44,036 bases of DNA from Lactobacillales bacterium. Lineage in GTDB: Bacteria > Bacillota > Bacilli > Lactobacillales > Streptococcaceae. The DNA is taken from NCBI GenBank assembly GCA_031268845.1, contig JAIRWP010000094.1, forward strand, positions 1 through 44,036, in the 5' to 3' direction. The notes under the pieces are model-generated. The model did no database searches, had not been told where the DNA came from, and saw nothing but the letters and a program-made list of their open reading frames with translations. The translations under genes and the position numbers were made by a program. Shown here piece after piece: positions 16,609-24,827 of this stretch (position 1 is the stretch's first letter; each line of letters begins with the position of its first letter).

Positions 16609-17322
16609 TTAAACACTAAAAAGATCCAAAAATTCTTTTGTCCGTTGATAACTTAACTGCCCTGGAGCACTTGCTTTATGAAAACTTGCAAAAGTATACG
16701 AAGAATTTGTAATTGAACCTGCAAGCCGTGAGATAGCTCCTAACTTTCCCATAGCCATTGTAATAACTTTTTGGCTAGATTGATCAGTGAATTTTCTGGT
16801 TGCGACCATTAAATTAAGAACATCTTCACCAGAGTTCGCCATAGTCGCTATCTTGATAATTGTGGTATTAAACTTACTCATTTCTTCAAACTGTTTTTCC
16901 AAAATTTTCAATTCTGGTGTTTTCGTAAAATCATGTAAACTCAAAATCGTTATAATTTGACTTTGTTTTGCATAATCTATTAATAAATTGCAAATTTTTT
17001 GAGGTAAATTAAATTCAATATCAATCATGTCAATTTGTTTTTGACTGATTATATAATGCAATAAAGCATAAATATTTTCGGGTGAAAATTGTCCTTGTCC
17101 GCCTTCTTTGATGCTTCGATAAGTAAAAAGTAAAGGTGTATCTTGAAGGATTTCTTTTAATTTACCTGCAATTTGAGCAAGCTTAGTAATTCCTGTTATT
17201 TCAGCAAAATCTACTCGCCATTCCACCACTGCAACATTTGCTTGCTTCATCATTTTTGCTTCTTCTAAAATTTTACTGTGCTCTTTTTCTGTAATCGAAA
17301 CAATAATTATAGGTTTAGTCAT
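16609..17322 (-). CDS. aroD: 3-dehydroquinate dehydratase, type I
   Basis: AroD dehydrates 3-dehydroquinate in the shikimate pathway through a Schiff base. The sequence has the VEWRVDF motif, [20 protein letters not shown] with the catalytic His, [14 protein letters not shown] with the Schiff-base Lys, and the C-terminal [18 protein letters not shown] loop. I use the ATG at 17322 because AAAGGG lies at a good distance; an in-frame ATG at 17331 directly abuts that AAAGGG. No other shikimate gene is in the window, so it stands alone and convergent to tlyA. About 237 residues, full length. Confidence 0.92.
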   Translation of the reverse strand: MTKPIIIVSITEKEHSKILEEAKMMKQANVAVVEWRVDFAEITGITKLAQIAGKLKEILQDTPLLFTYRSIKEGGQGQFSPENIYALLHYIISQKQIDMIDIEFNLPQKICNLLIDYAKQSQIITILSLHDFTKTPELKILEKQFEEMSKFNTTIIKIATMANSGEDVLNLMVATRKFTDQSSQKVITMAMGKLGAISRLAGSITNSSYTFASFHKASAPGQLSYQRTKEFLDLFSV

Positions 17323-17444
17323 CAAGCTCATCCCTTTATATTTATATGCATAAAATATTTAAATACCTATCCACAACTGCTATACTTCATTTAAATGTAG
17401 TAGTTATTTTGAATGTACCTTTTTCAGAAAGGAAGTGCAAATTT

Positions 17445-19730
17445 ATGCTTTGCCAAATTTGCGACACAAGAAACGCAACTATCCATCTTTATTCAAAAGC
17501 AGGCGAAAGAAAAATACAGTTAGATTTTTGCCAGGGTTGTTATCAAAAAGTAAAAGAACTAAAGATGAAATATGGCAAGAAACAGCCATCAACATCAAAT
17601 AAAAAAAATTTTGCTGATGGAAAATGGGATGAACTTCTTAAGATGGCAAATAAATATTTAAGCGATATTAACGATGATGATTTACCATTCCCGATGAAAA
17701 CGCTTTTTTCAGATGATTGGTATGACGATAAACCTATTAAAGTTGATAATTTTCATCGACGAAAATATATGATGACCAACGAATTTCTAAGAGAATTCGG
17801 TACCAATATCACAGAAATTGCTCGTGAAGGGGGAATTGATCCTGTTGTTGGTCGAGATACAGAGATTAAACGTGTGATTGAAATTCTAAACCGTCGTACA
17901 AAAAACAATCCTGTTTTAATTGGTGAACCTGGTGTTGGTAAGACAGCAGTTATTGAAGGCTTAGCGCAAAAAATTGTCAATGATGATGTTCCCAAAAAAT
18001 TACAAGGTAAAGAAATTATTCGTTTAGACGTTGCTTCTTTAATACAAGGAACGGGTATTCGTGGTCAATTCGAAGAACGAATCCAAAAATTAATCAAAGA
18101 AGTTACAAAGGGTCAAGATGTTATTTTATTTATTGATGAAATTCATGAAATTGTTGGAGCAGGATCAACCACTGATAGTAGTATGGATGCGGGAAATATT
18201 TTAAAACCTGCTTTAGCTCGTGGTGAGTTACAGCTTATTGGTGCCACTACGCTGAATGAATATCGCATCATTGAAAAAGATGCCGCTTTAGAAAGACGAA
18301 TGCAACCTGTTCAGGTAGATGAACCAAATGTGGAGGAAACCATTGCTATTTTAAAAGGTTTGCAAAAACGTTACGAAGATTTTCACCATGTATCTTATAC
18401 CGACAAAGCAATTGAAGCCGCAGCAATTCTTTCTAATCGCTATATCCAAGATCGTTTCTTGCCAGACAAGGCAATTGACTTGCTTGATGAAGTTGGCTCA
18501 AAATTAAATTTAACTTTGAACTTTGTTGATCCTAAAGATATTGAAGAAAAATTAGAACAGGTTAGAATTCAAAAAAGTAGAGCAACCGCAAAGGAAGATT
18601 ATGAAAAAGCTGCTTATTTTCGCGATCAAATGAAACAATTGCAAGAATTAAAAGATAAAAAAATAACTGATCAAAATACTCCAATAATTACCGAAAAAGA
18701 AATGGAAGCTCTTGTAGAAGAAAAAACAGGTATTCCTGTTGGAGAGCTGAAAGAAAAAGAACAGACTCAGCTTGTTCATTTGGTTGAAGATTTGAAAAAA
18801 AATGTTAAAGGACAAAATGAAGCTGTTGAAAAAGTAGCTAAAGCTATTCGAAGAAATCGAATTGGCTTAGGAAAACAAAATCATCCAATTGCTTCTTTCT
18901 TATTTATTGGTCCGACTGGTGTTGGTAAAACAGAGTTAGCTAAACAATTAGCTTTTGAACTCTTTGGCTCAATAAACTCGATGATTCGTTTTGATATGAG
19001 CGAATACATGGAGAAGCACAGTATCTCCAAACTTATCGGTGCACCTCCTGGTTATGTGGGCTATGAAGAAGCTGGACAATTAACAGAAAAAGTTCGTCGC
19101 CATCCTTATTCATTGATTTTATTGGATGAAATTGAAAAAGCTCATCCTGATATCATGCATACCTTTTTGCAAATTTTAGATGATGGACGCTTAACTGATG
19201 CTCAAGGTCGAATTATAAGTTTTAAGGATGCCATTATTATTATGACCAGCAATGCAGGATCTGATACAAATGAATCAAATGTTGGTTTTGGTGCCACTCT
19301 TAGCGGAACAACAAAATCAATTTTAAATCAATTACACAATTACTTTACTCCAGAGTTTTTAAATCGTTTTGATGGGATTATTGAGTTTAAGCCATTAAGC
19401 AAGAAAACTTTACTTTCAATTGTTTCGCTAATGCTTGCTGAAGTAAATGAGCAGCTTCATACGCAAAATATTAAAGTTGATATTTCAAAAGATGTTCAAA
19501 AAAAAATTGTGGCACTAGGATACAACCCTGATATGGGGGCACGTCCGCTTCGACGTATTATTCAAGAAACGATTGAAGATAAGATAGCTGATTTTTATTT
19601 AAAACATCCAGAAGAAAAAGAGTTAACAGCAACCATCGTCGACAATGAAATAATCATCCAATCTAAAAACAAACAGCCATCAAATATTTCCACAAATGCT
19701 GTTAAAGATAATCCGGAAGAGAAAAAATAA
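17445..19730 (+). CDS. clpE: ClpE, AAA+ ATPase subunit of the Clp protease
   Basis: ClpE unfolds damaged proteins for ClpP in Gram-positive bacteria. The N-terminal zinc finger has CxxC pairs at residues 3/6 and 29/32. Then come AAA module 1 ([22 protein letters not shown]), a UVR coiled segment ([13 protein letters not shown]), and AAA module 2 ([21 protein letters not shown]) with a VGFG ClpP-docking-like loop near 615. About 761 residues. The ATG at 17445 is preceded by AAAGGAAGTG; the frame is open 33 codons further upstream but the zinc finger begins here. I looked for a CtsR operator (GGTCAAA repeats) upstream and saw none. A terminator follows at 19770. Confidence 0.94.
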   Translation: MLCQICDTRNATIHLYSKAGERKIQLDFCQGCYQKVKELKMKYGKKQPSTSNKKNFADGKWDELLKMANKYLSDINDDDLPFPMKTLFSDDWYDDKPIKVDNFHRRKYMMTNEFLREFGTNITEIAREGGIDPVVGRDTEIKRVIEILNRRTKNNPVLIGEPGVGKTAVIEGLAQKIVNDDVPKKLQGKEIIRLDVASLIQGTGIRGQFEERIQKLIKEVTKGQDVILFIDEIHEIVGAGSTTDSSMDAGNILKPALARGELQLIGATTLNEYRIIEKDAALERRMQPVQVDEPNVEETIAILKGLQKRYEDFHHVSYTDKAIEAAAILSNRYIQDRFLPDKAIDLLDEVGSKLNLTLNFVDPKDIEEKLEQVRIQKSRATAKEDYEKAAYFRDQMKQLQELKDKKITDQNTPIITEKEMEALVEEKTGIPVGELKEKEQTQLVHLVEDLKKNVKGQNEAVEKVAKAIRRNRIGLGKQNHPIASFLFIGPTGVGKTELAKQLAFELFGSINSMIRFDMSEYMEKHSISKLIGAPPGYVGYEEAGQLTEKVRRHPYSLILLDEIEKAHPDIMHTFLQILDDGRLTDAQGRIISFKDAIIIMTSNAGSDTNESNVGFGATLSGTTKSILNQLHNYFTPEFLNRFDGIIEFKPLSKKTLLSIVSLMLAEVNEQLHTQNIKVDISKDVQKKIVALGYNPDMGARPLRRIIQETIEDKIADFYLKHPEEKELTATIVDNEIIIQSKNKQPSNISTNAVKDNPEEKK

Positions 19731-19769
19731 AAGAAAAAAAGCTCTCAAAAAATGAAAAATAATTCACAA

Positions 19770-19808
19770 AAAAGTAAGGGTAGAAAAACTTTTAACCTTG
19801 CTTTTTTC
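19770..19808 (+). terminator. Terminator after clpE
   Basis: AAAAGTAAGGGT (to 19781) pairs with AACCTTGCTTTT (19794-19805) through 12 bp with two G-U pairs, then a T run follows. It separates clpE from the DUF1827 gene. Confidence 0.7.
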
Positions 19809-19909
19809 TTTTTGTGTCATTTATTTGCTAATAACAAATGAAATTGATAGAATAAATGTACGGCTTGAAAGAGAGATGTTTTAAAAAAATAAAATGAGAG
19901 GATTTTAGA

Positions 19910-20209
19910 ATGAAATTAATAAAGATAACAAGCGATCATCCTCGCTTAGTACTTAATCAACTTGAGAGCACTGATGCACAATTGGTAGAAATTTACTCTT
20001 TAGGCAACACTGTTGTTATTTATACAGAAGCACCTTTCCATAATGAAATTGTATTGACAAATAAAAGACGTAGCATTAGCAATGATGAGATAAAAATTGT
20101 TAAAAAATTTTTCAAACGTAAAATGAGAAACTTTGCATATAACGAAAAAGATATTATCATCTCAAAAGCAAATGGTTTAGTTGAGATTTCTGTTCCTTAT
20201 GAAAATTAA
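19910..20209 (+). CDS. DUF1827-like small protein
   Basis: A 99-residue protein with a pattern I associate with DUF1827 of lactic acid bacteria (LVLNQLESTDAQLVEIYSLGNTVVIYTEA, then NKRR and a KKFF basic stretch). Members of that family often sit next to clpE, as here. No catalytic motif, signal peptide or membrane segment is visible; the fold looks mixed alpha/beta and cytoplasmic. ATG 19910 follows GAGAGG at a usable distance. It lies behind the clpE terminator, so it probably has its own promoter. Function unknown; assignment is from memory of the family and not certain. Confidence 0.65.
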   Translation: MKLIKITSDHPRLVLNQLESTDAQLVEIYSLGNTVVIYTEAPFHNEIVLTNKRRSISNDEIKIVKKFFKRKMRNFAYNEKDIIISKANGLVEISVPYEN

Positions 20210-20227
20210 TAAAGATAATGATTTATT

Positions 20228-20285
20228 GAAATAAAGAATGAATTAATTCAGCAAAAGCAGAGCATTTTATTCTTATTTTTTTTGA
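20228..20285 (+). terminator. Probable AT-rich terminator after the DUF1827 gene
   Basis: AAATAAAGAAT can pair with ATTCTTATTT (one bulged A), followed by a run of T at 20275-20284. Weak because the stem is almost all A-T. The palindrome TGAATTAATTCA lies in the loop. Confidence 0.35.
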
Positions 20286-20293
20286 GACTCTTA

Positions 20294-20311
20294 GAGATCG
20301 TTAACAGGCTC
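20294..20311. repeat. 18-bp miniature of the MITE-like element
   Basis: GAGATCGTTAACAGGCTC, the right end of the larger elements, is flanked by TTA on both sides (20291-20293, 20312-20314). It has the same length as the remnant at 1538-1555. It lies just behind the stop codon of the atpE-like gene. Confidence 0.6.
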
Positions 20312-20332
20312 TTAAATTTGTATTTATAAAAA

Positions 20333-20560
20333 TTAATGTAATTTAGAAAACAACATTAATCCAAAAAGAATAATTGCAATTATAGCTACACCGTCAATAA
20401 CCCCTAGTCCAATAAACATCACTGTATTTAATTTCCCTGACAATTCTGGTTGACGAGCTATACTCTTCATTGTTGTCATGACCACAATTGCATTTCCAAT
20501 CGCTGCACCAATAACTGACAACCCGATTAACAAGCCAATTCCTATACCTAGAGTATTCAT
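20333..20560 (-). CDS. atpE: Orphan F-type ATP synthase c subunit
   Basis: A 75-residue hairpin of two membrane helices (about 4-29 and 46-72) joined by the polar loop SIARQPELSG, diagnostic of F0 subunit c. The proton-binding carboxylate is Asp56 (GLGVIDGVAII), where lactic acid bacteria usually have Glu. The glycine pattern in helix 1 (GIGIGLLIGLSVIGAAIGNA) fits ring packing. ATG 20560 with GGAGA upstream is convincing. No a, b, delta or F1 subunit gene is adjacent: upstream is a toxin-antitoxin pair, downstream an element remnant and the convergent DUF1827 gene. It may be a relic of a broken atp operon, a second c subunit, or separated by rearrangement. Confidence 0.85.
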   Translation of the reverse strand: MNTLGIGIGLLIGLSVIGAAIGNAIVVMTTMKSIARQPELSGKLNTVMFIGLGVIDGVAIIAIILFGLMLFSKLH

Positions 20561-20761
20561 GACATCATTTCTCCTTCATTAACGTCCCAATTTTATTATT
20601 CAATTCCAGTAAGATACAGGAATATACTAGCAAACATCATATTTAATAACAAGTAATTCTTCGCTGCATCATTGTTTTAACTGAACAGCGATATTTGAAA
20701 AAATCTACTCATGTATTATTTCAAAAGTAAGCATCGTATTGTAAGGTACTTCGACCAAAAT

Positions 20762-21016
20762 TCAATAATGATACCGCATAGCTACAAAAACAAGAATATC
20801 ATTTTTTACAGTGTAAACGATACGATGCTCATCAGTAATCCGTCTTGACCAATAACCACTAAAATCATGTTTTAAAGGTTCTGGCTTCCCAATACCTTCA
20901 AAAGGATGACGATTTATATCTTCAATTAATTTGTGAATACGTTTAACAATTTGCTTATCATTTTTGTACCACCATTCATAATCCTCCCAAGCGTTGTCAT
21001 GCCAAAGTTTTTTCAT
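20762..21016 (-). CDS. yoeB: YoeB-family mRNA interferase toxin
   Basis: An 84-residue RelE-superfamily toxin that cuts mRNA on the ribosome when its antitoxin is degraded. The YoeB signature is clear: WHDNAWEDYEWWYKNDKQ, HPFEGIGKPEPLKHDFSGYWSRRITDEHRIVY and the terminal MRYHY with the catalytic His and Tyr. The start overlaps the antitoxin stop by one base, so translation is coupled. It is the second gene of the pair, as usual for YefM-YoeB. The 200 bp between it and atpE hold no recognisable gene. Confidence 0.93.
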   Translation of the reverse strand: MKKLWHDNAWEDYEWWYKNDKQIVKRIHKLIEDINRHPFEGIGKPEPLKHDFSGYWSRRITDEHRIVYTVKNDILVFVAMRYHY

Positions 21017-21273
21017 TAATCTACCTCAAACAATGGCCGTTCTTGAGTTAAACCTTTTCCAATATCAAAAATTGCTTGCTTAATTCGTATACGATTTTTT
21101 GGTGAACGCATAAGATAAATTGTTTCCATCCAAGAGTCATAGTCACTACGACTCATCACAACAATGTCACTATCATCATTGGTAGTAACTGTAAGGCGCT
21201 CTGCATCTTCATTAACATTACGCATAAAAGAGCGTAAATTTTGCCGAAATTTACTGTAAGAAACTGCTTTCAT
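21016..21273 (-). CDS. yefM: YefM-family antitoxin
   Basis: An 85-residue antitoxin whose N-terminal Phd/YefM fold (MKAVSYSKFRQNLRSFMRNVNEDAERLTVTTNDD) binds operator DNA and whose acidic C-terminus neutralises YoeB. VVMSRSDYDSWMETIYLM is a family hallmark. I chose the ATG at 21273, preceded by AGGAG 9 nt upstream; a TTG at 21282 is in frame but too close to that site. A perfect palindrome overlaps the promoter -10, which fits autoregulation by the YefM-YoeB complex. Confidence 0.93.
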   Translation of the reverse strand: MKAVSYSKFRQNLRSFMRNVNEDAERLTVTTNDDSDIVVMSRSDYDSWMETIYLMRSPKNRIRIKQAIFDIGKGLTQERPLFEVD

Positions 21274-21297
21274 TAAAATCAACTCCTATTATTTAAC

Positions 21298-21336
21298 GTA
21301 CAATTTTATTGTACAATTAAAAATGAGTTTTGACAA
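21298..21336 (-). promoter_or_regulatory. yefM-yoeB promoter with overlapping palindromic operator
   Basis: On the minus strand, -35 TTGTCA (21331-21336) and -10 TACAAT (21308-21313) are 17 bp apart. GTACAAT-AAA-ATTGTAC (21298-21314) is a perfect inverted repeat of 7-bp arms covering the -10. YefM proteins are known to bind TGTACA-type palindromes, so this is the expected autoregulatory site. Confidence 0.75.
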
Positions 21337-21373
21337 TTCTTAAGCGAGAGTTTATTCTAAACAAAAATAGCAA

Positions 21374-21637
21374 GATCGTAATGAAAAAGAGGAGTAACTT
21401 TATCATTGATAATAAGAACCTCGTATATTATTAATAGTCAGATTCTAAGCGATTTTGGGATAGTGTAAGCCAAAGAATCAAGATTAAGTGAAGGGCACTT
21501 TTGAGCGATTAAACAGAATTTTAGAGTTGTCGATTTTTCGAAAGTAGGGTGGAACCGCGTTTGTCAAAGCAATCGTCCCTATGTTTTTTTAAAGTTGCTT
21601 ATTAACTTTTTGAAGACATAGTGTGACGATTTTTTGT
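21374..21637 (+). promoter_or_regulatory. T-box riboswitch of glyQS (glycine)
   Basis: The T-box core AGGGTGGAACCGCG is at 21546-21559. The antiterminator competes with a terminator formed by ATCGTCCCTATGT (from about 21578) and ACATAGTGTGACGAT, ending in a T run near 21637. Stem I seems to close with GATCG (about 21374-21378) against CGATT (about 21505-21509); an AGTA kink motif (GGAGTAAC) lies on its 5' side. The candidate specifier is GGC at 21494-21496 (Gly), matching the downstream glycyl-tRNA synthetase. Uncharged tRNA-Gly would stabilise the antiterminator and allow glyQS transcription. A 30-bp insertion may disturb stem I. Confidence 0.88.
21416..21445. repeat. Possible 30-bp element remnant inside T-box stem I
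   Basis: A 30-bp stretch starts GAACCT and ends CAGATTC, the end sequences of the MITE-like family, with TAA on both sides (21413-21415, 21446-21448). It lies in the 5' strand of stem I, which is longer than expected relative to its 3' strand. Short, so chance is not excluded. Confidence 0.4.
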
Positions 21638-21641
21638 TTTA

Positions 21642-21800
21642 GAATCTGTCTACTATCTTTCAGTGGACGAAATTTTTGAATAATTTTGTGCAATTTTAGG
21701 CAAAAAACGTAGGTTTAGCGGTGCTAAATCGAGGCTTTTTAACAACAAAGTGCAAAAAATTATCAAAAACTTTCGCCGCTAGAAGATAGTAGACAGATTC
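21642..21800. repeat. 159-bp MITE-like element between the T-box terminator and glyQ
   Basis: Ends GAATCTGTCTACTATCTT and AAGATAGTAGACAGATTC are near-perfect inverted repeats; TTA flanks both sides (21639-21641, 21801-21803). The shared core (reverse complement of CCTCGA...GCACC...) shows this copy is in the opposite orientation to those at 12809 and 34457. It lies wholly in the glyQ 5' leader, downstream of the T-box terminator, and ends only 6 bp before the ribosome-binding site. Confidence 0.85.
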
Positions 21801-21818
21801 TTAGAAAGGAAGAGTGTG

Positions 21819-22712
21819 ATGACAAAGAGCTTAAATGTTCAAGAGATGATTTTAACACTGCAAAATTTTTGGTCGAGTCAAGGTTGTTTAGTAATGCAAG
21901 CTTATGATATAGAAAAAGGTGCGGGAACAATGAGCCCATATACTTTTTTGCGAGCTATTGGTCCAGAGCCGTGGAATGCTTGTTATGTAGAACCTAGCAG
22001 ACGCCCAGCAGATGGACGATACGGCGAAAATCCTAATCGTTTGTACCAGCATCATCAATTTCAGGTGGTAATGAAACCGTCTCCTGAAAATATTCAAGAG
22101 CTATATTTAGAAAGTTTAAATTTATTGGGCATTGTTGCAAATGAACATGATATTCGTTTTGTAGAGGATAATTGGGAGAACCCTTCGATGGGCTGTGCTG
22201 GTCTTGGCTGGGAAATTTGGCTAGATGGCATGGAGATTACCCAGTTTACTTACTTCCAGCAAGTTGGCGGACTTAGCGTTAAACCAGTTACTGCTGAGCT
22301 AACTTACGGACTTGAGCGACTTGCTTCTTATATTCAAGAAGTAGACTCGGTTTATGATTTAAGATGGTCGCGTGATGTAAAATACGGCGAAATTTTTAAA
22401 CAGCCTGAATACGAGCATTCGAAATATTCTTTTGAGTTATCTGATCAAAAGCTATTGTTAAACAATTTTGAATGTTTCGAACAAGAAGCAAAACGTTGTA
22501 TTGCCGAAAATTTAGTTCATCCAGCATATGATTATATTTTAAAATGCTCTCATGCTTTTAATTTACTGGACGCTAGAGGTGCAGTTTCTGTAACAGAAAG
22601 AGCAAAATTTTTAGCACGAATTCGCAATATGGCTAAATCAGTAGCTAAGATTTTTGCCAACGAGCGAAAAAGATTAGGTTATCCATTATTAAACAAGCAG
22701 GAGGTGATTTAA
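21819..22712 (+). CDS. glyQ: Glycyl-tRNA synthetase alpha subunit
   Basis: GlyQ holds the class II catalytic core of the heterotetrameric glycyl-tRNA synthetase. The sequence has the family N-terminus ([26 protein letters not shown]), [38 protein letters not shown] and GLEWE-like [21 protein letters not shown]. 297 residues, normal. ATG 21819 follows AAAGGAAGAG; GTG 21816 is in frame but less likely. Expression is governed by the T-box upstream. The stop codon directly abuts the glyS start. Confidence 0.96.
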   Translation: MTKSLNVQEMILTLQNFWSSQGCLVMQAYDIEKGAGTMSPYTFLRAIGPEPWNACYVEPSRRPADGRYGENPNRLYQHHQFQVVMKPSPENIQELYLESLNLLGIVANEHDIRFVEDNWENPSMGCAGLGWEIWLDGMEITQFTYFQQVGGLSVKPVTAELTYGLERLASYIQEVDSVYDLRWSRDVKYGEIFKQPEYEHSKYSFELSDQKLLLNNFECFEQEAKRCIAENLVHPAYDYILKCSHAFNLLDARGAVSVTERAKFLARIRNMAKSVAKIFANERKRLGYPLLNKQEVI

Positions 22713-24770
22713 ATGGCAAAGGATTTGCTGTTAGAAATCGGTTTAGAAGAAATGCCAGCTTATATCATTCTTCCTGCAATGAAGCAACTCAAAGAAAAAA
22801 CGGCGCCGTTTTTGAAAAAAAACCGTTTATCGTTTAAAGAAATTGAGGCTTTTTCAACTCCGCGTCGCTTAGCTATACGCGTTTTTAATATAGCAGATAA
22901 GCAAGAAGATATCAAAGAAGAAATTAAAGGACCGGCCAAAAAAATTGCTTTAGATGAAAAACAAAATTGGACAAAAGCAGCTAAAGGCTTTGTACGCTCT
23001 CAAGGTCTTAGTACAGATGATATCTTTTTTAAAGAGATCAAAGGTGTAGAATATCTTCATATCACCAAATTTATCAAAGGACTACCATCTTTTGAAATAT
23101 TAACAGGACTGAAAGATGTAATTATGAATTTAACTTTTCCTGTATCAATGCGATGGGCTGATTACGATTTTCAATATATTCGTCCAATTCATTGGATTGT
23201 GGCAATGCTTGATGAAGAGGTCATTTCCTTTAGTGTTTTAGATATTCAAACAGGTAACTTTTCGCGATCTCATCGTTTATTAGATAAAGAAGTAACTTTT
23301 GCTTATCCAGCTGAGTATTTAACACGTTTAGCAGAGGCAGATGTGATGGCTGACGTTGCTAAACGAAAAACAATGATTATTGATCAGATTCAAAAAATTG
23401 CGCATCAAAATAATTGGACAATTGATTTAGATGAAGATTTGCTGACAGAAGTGGTTAATTTGGTGGAGTATCCAACTGCCTTTTTAGGGGAGTTTGCTAA
23501 AAAATATTTGGCTGTTCCTGAAGAAGTACTAATTACCTCGATGAAAGAACATCAACGCTTCTTTTATGTCAGAGATGCTGATGGACAATTAAGTCCACAT
23601 TTTATTTCCGTGCGTAATGGTCGTACAGATCATCTGGAAAATGTTATTAAAGGCAATCAAAAGGTCTTAGTAGCTCGTCTAGAAGATGCAAAATTTTTCT
23701 GGGAGGAAGATCAAAAACTTAAAATTGCTGATTTGACGGAGAAATTAACGCGGGTTACATTTCATGAAAAAATCGGAACATTAGCTGAACATATGCAGCG
23801 CACAAAAATCATTGCCAAAATTTTAGCCGAAAAATTGGCAATTCCTATCAGTGAAAAAGAGAATTTACTGCGTGCAGCAGAGATTTATAAGTTTGATCTA
23901 CTAACAAATATGGTCGGCGAATTTCCTGAATTACAAGGAACAATGGGTGAAAAATATGCTGTTTTAGCAGGTGAAAACAAAGCTGTAGGGCAAGCAATTC
24001 GTGAACATTATTTACCTGCTGGTTTAAATGACCCTTTACCAAAATCTGATATTGGTGCCATTCTAGCTCTTGCTGAAAAAATCGAAACGCTTTATAGTTT
24101 TTTCTCTGCCAGATTAATCCCTTCTGGTTCAAACGATCCTTATGCTTTACGTCGCAGCGCTTTAGGCATAATTCGTATTATTGAAGAACGCGGGTGGAGT
24201 TTTTCCTTTGCTGACTTACAGGAAACAATTTTTGCGGCAGTGAATAAGGAAGTATTCAAGTATCTTGTTAAAGAAGAAGTATTTGATTTTATCAAAGCGC
24301 GAATGAAGAAAGTTTTACAACAAAAAGGAATTCGTTATGACTTAATTGAAGCAACCCTTGGTGGGCATTCAACGGAAATTACATCTTTAATTAAGATAGC
24401 AAATACTTTGCAAAAACATGTAAATGATGAGAATTTTAAATCGGTGATGGAAAGTTTAACCCGAATTATCAATCTAGCACAAAAAGCAGAAAAAATAGTT
24501 CCAGTAGATCCAGCTTTATTTGAAAATAATGAAGAAAAACAGCTATATAAGGTTTTTAAAACAGTTTACAAAAATATCAAAGCTACGTCGTCAGCAGAGA
24601 AAATTTATAAAAAACTAATTAGTTTGCAAAAGCCAATTGACGCATACTTTGAAAATACTTTTGTCAATGCAGAAAATGAAACAATCAAATTCAATCGTTA
24701 TAGCCAGTTAGTTGAAATTGCCGAATTAATTTTAAACTTTGCTGATGTAAGAAAAATTATTGTGAAATAA
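22713..24770 (+). CDS. glyS: Glycyl-tRNA synthetase beta subunit
   Basis: GlyS is the large tRNA-binding subunit that works with GlyQ as an alpha2-beta2 enzyme. The N-terminus MAKDLLLEIGLEEMPAYIILPAMKQL, the ALDVREP-like segments and ITSMKEHQRFFYVRDADGQL are typical, as is the DPYALRRSALGIIRII motif. 685 residues, complete. GGAGGTG inside the end of glyQ serves as its ribosome-binding site. A strong terminator shared with the convergent secreted-protein gene follows. Confidence 0.96.
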   Translation: MAKDLLLEIGLEEMPAYIILPAMKQLKEKTAPFLKKNRLSFKEIEAFSTPRRLAIRVFNIADKQEDIKEEIKGPAKKIALDEKQNWTKAAKGFVRSQGLSTDDIFFKEIKGVEYLHITKFIKGLPSFEILTGLKDVIMNLTFPVSMRWADYDFQYIRPIHWIVAMLDEEVISFSVLDIQTGNFSRSHRLLDKEVTFAYPAEYLTRLAEADVMADVAKRKTMIIDQIQKIAHQNNWTIDLDEDLLTEVVNLVEYPTAFLGEFAKKYLAVPEEVLITSMKEHQRFFYVRDADGQLSPHFISVRNGRTDHLENVIKGNQKVLVARLEDAKFFWEEDQKLKIADLTEKLTRVTFHEKIGTLAEHMQRTKIIAKILAEKLAIPISEKENLLRAAEIYKFDLLTNMVGEFPELQGTMGEKYAVLAGENKAVGQAIREHYLPAGLNDPLPKSDIGAILALAEKIETLYSFFSARLIPSGSNDPYALRRSALGIIRIIEERGWSFSFADLQETIFAAVNKEVFKYLVKEEVFDFIKARMKKVLQQKGIRYDLIEATLGGHSTEITSLIKIANTLQKHVNDENFKSVMESLTRIINLAQKAEKIVPVDPALFENNEEKQLYKVFKTVYKNIKATSSAEKIYKKLISLQKPIDAYFENTFVNAENETIKFNRYSQLVEIAELILNFADVRKIIVK

Positions 24771-24816
24771 AAAATCGTGTAAGAGCCAATTAACGATGAT
24801 CTTACACGGTTTTTTA
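24771..24816. terminator. Bidirectional terminator between glyS and the secreted-protein gene
   Basis: AAAATCGTGTAAG (24771-24783) pairs with CTTACACGGTTTT (24801-24813), 13 bp with one U-G, followed by T's on the plus strand and by A's serving the minus strand. The convergent arrangement fits a shared terminator. Confidence 0.8.
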
Positions 24817-24827
24817 TATAAAGATAA

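Noticed and set aside
17332-17444. A CtsR or HrcA operator was expected before clpE.
   Set aside because: No GGTCAAA direct repeat and no CIRCE inverted repeat is visible on either strand.
20580-20700. A short open frame upstream of atpE (ending ...FLYLTGIE) might be a remnant of atpB.
   Set aside because: The last residues do not match the conserved C-terminus of subunit a, and the frame is short and open only by chance.
24784-24802. The loop of the glyS terminator (GAGCCAATTAACGATGATC) resembles an element end and is flanked by TAA/TTA.
   Set aside because: The similarity is partial (GAGCC and TTAACGAT only) and the flanks belong to the terminator stem, so a chance match is as likely.
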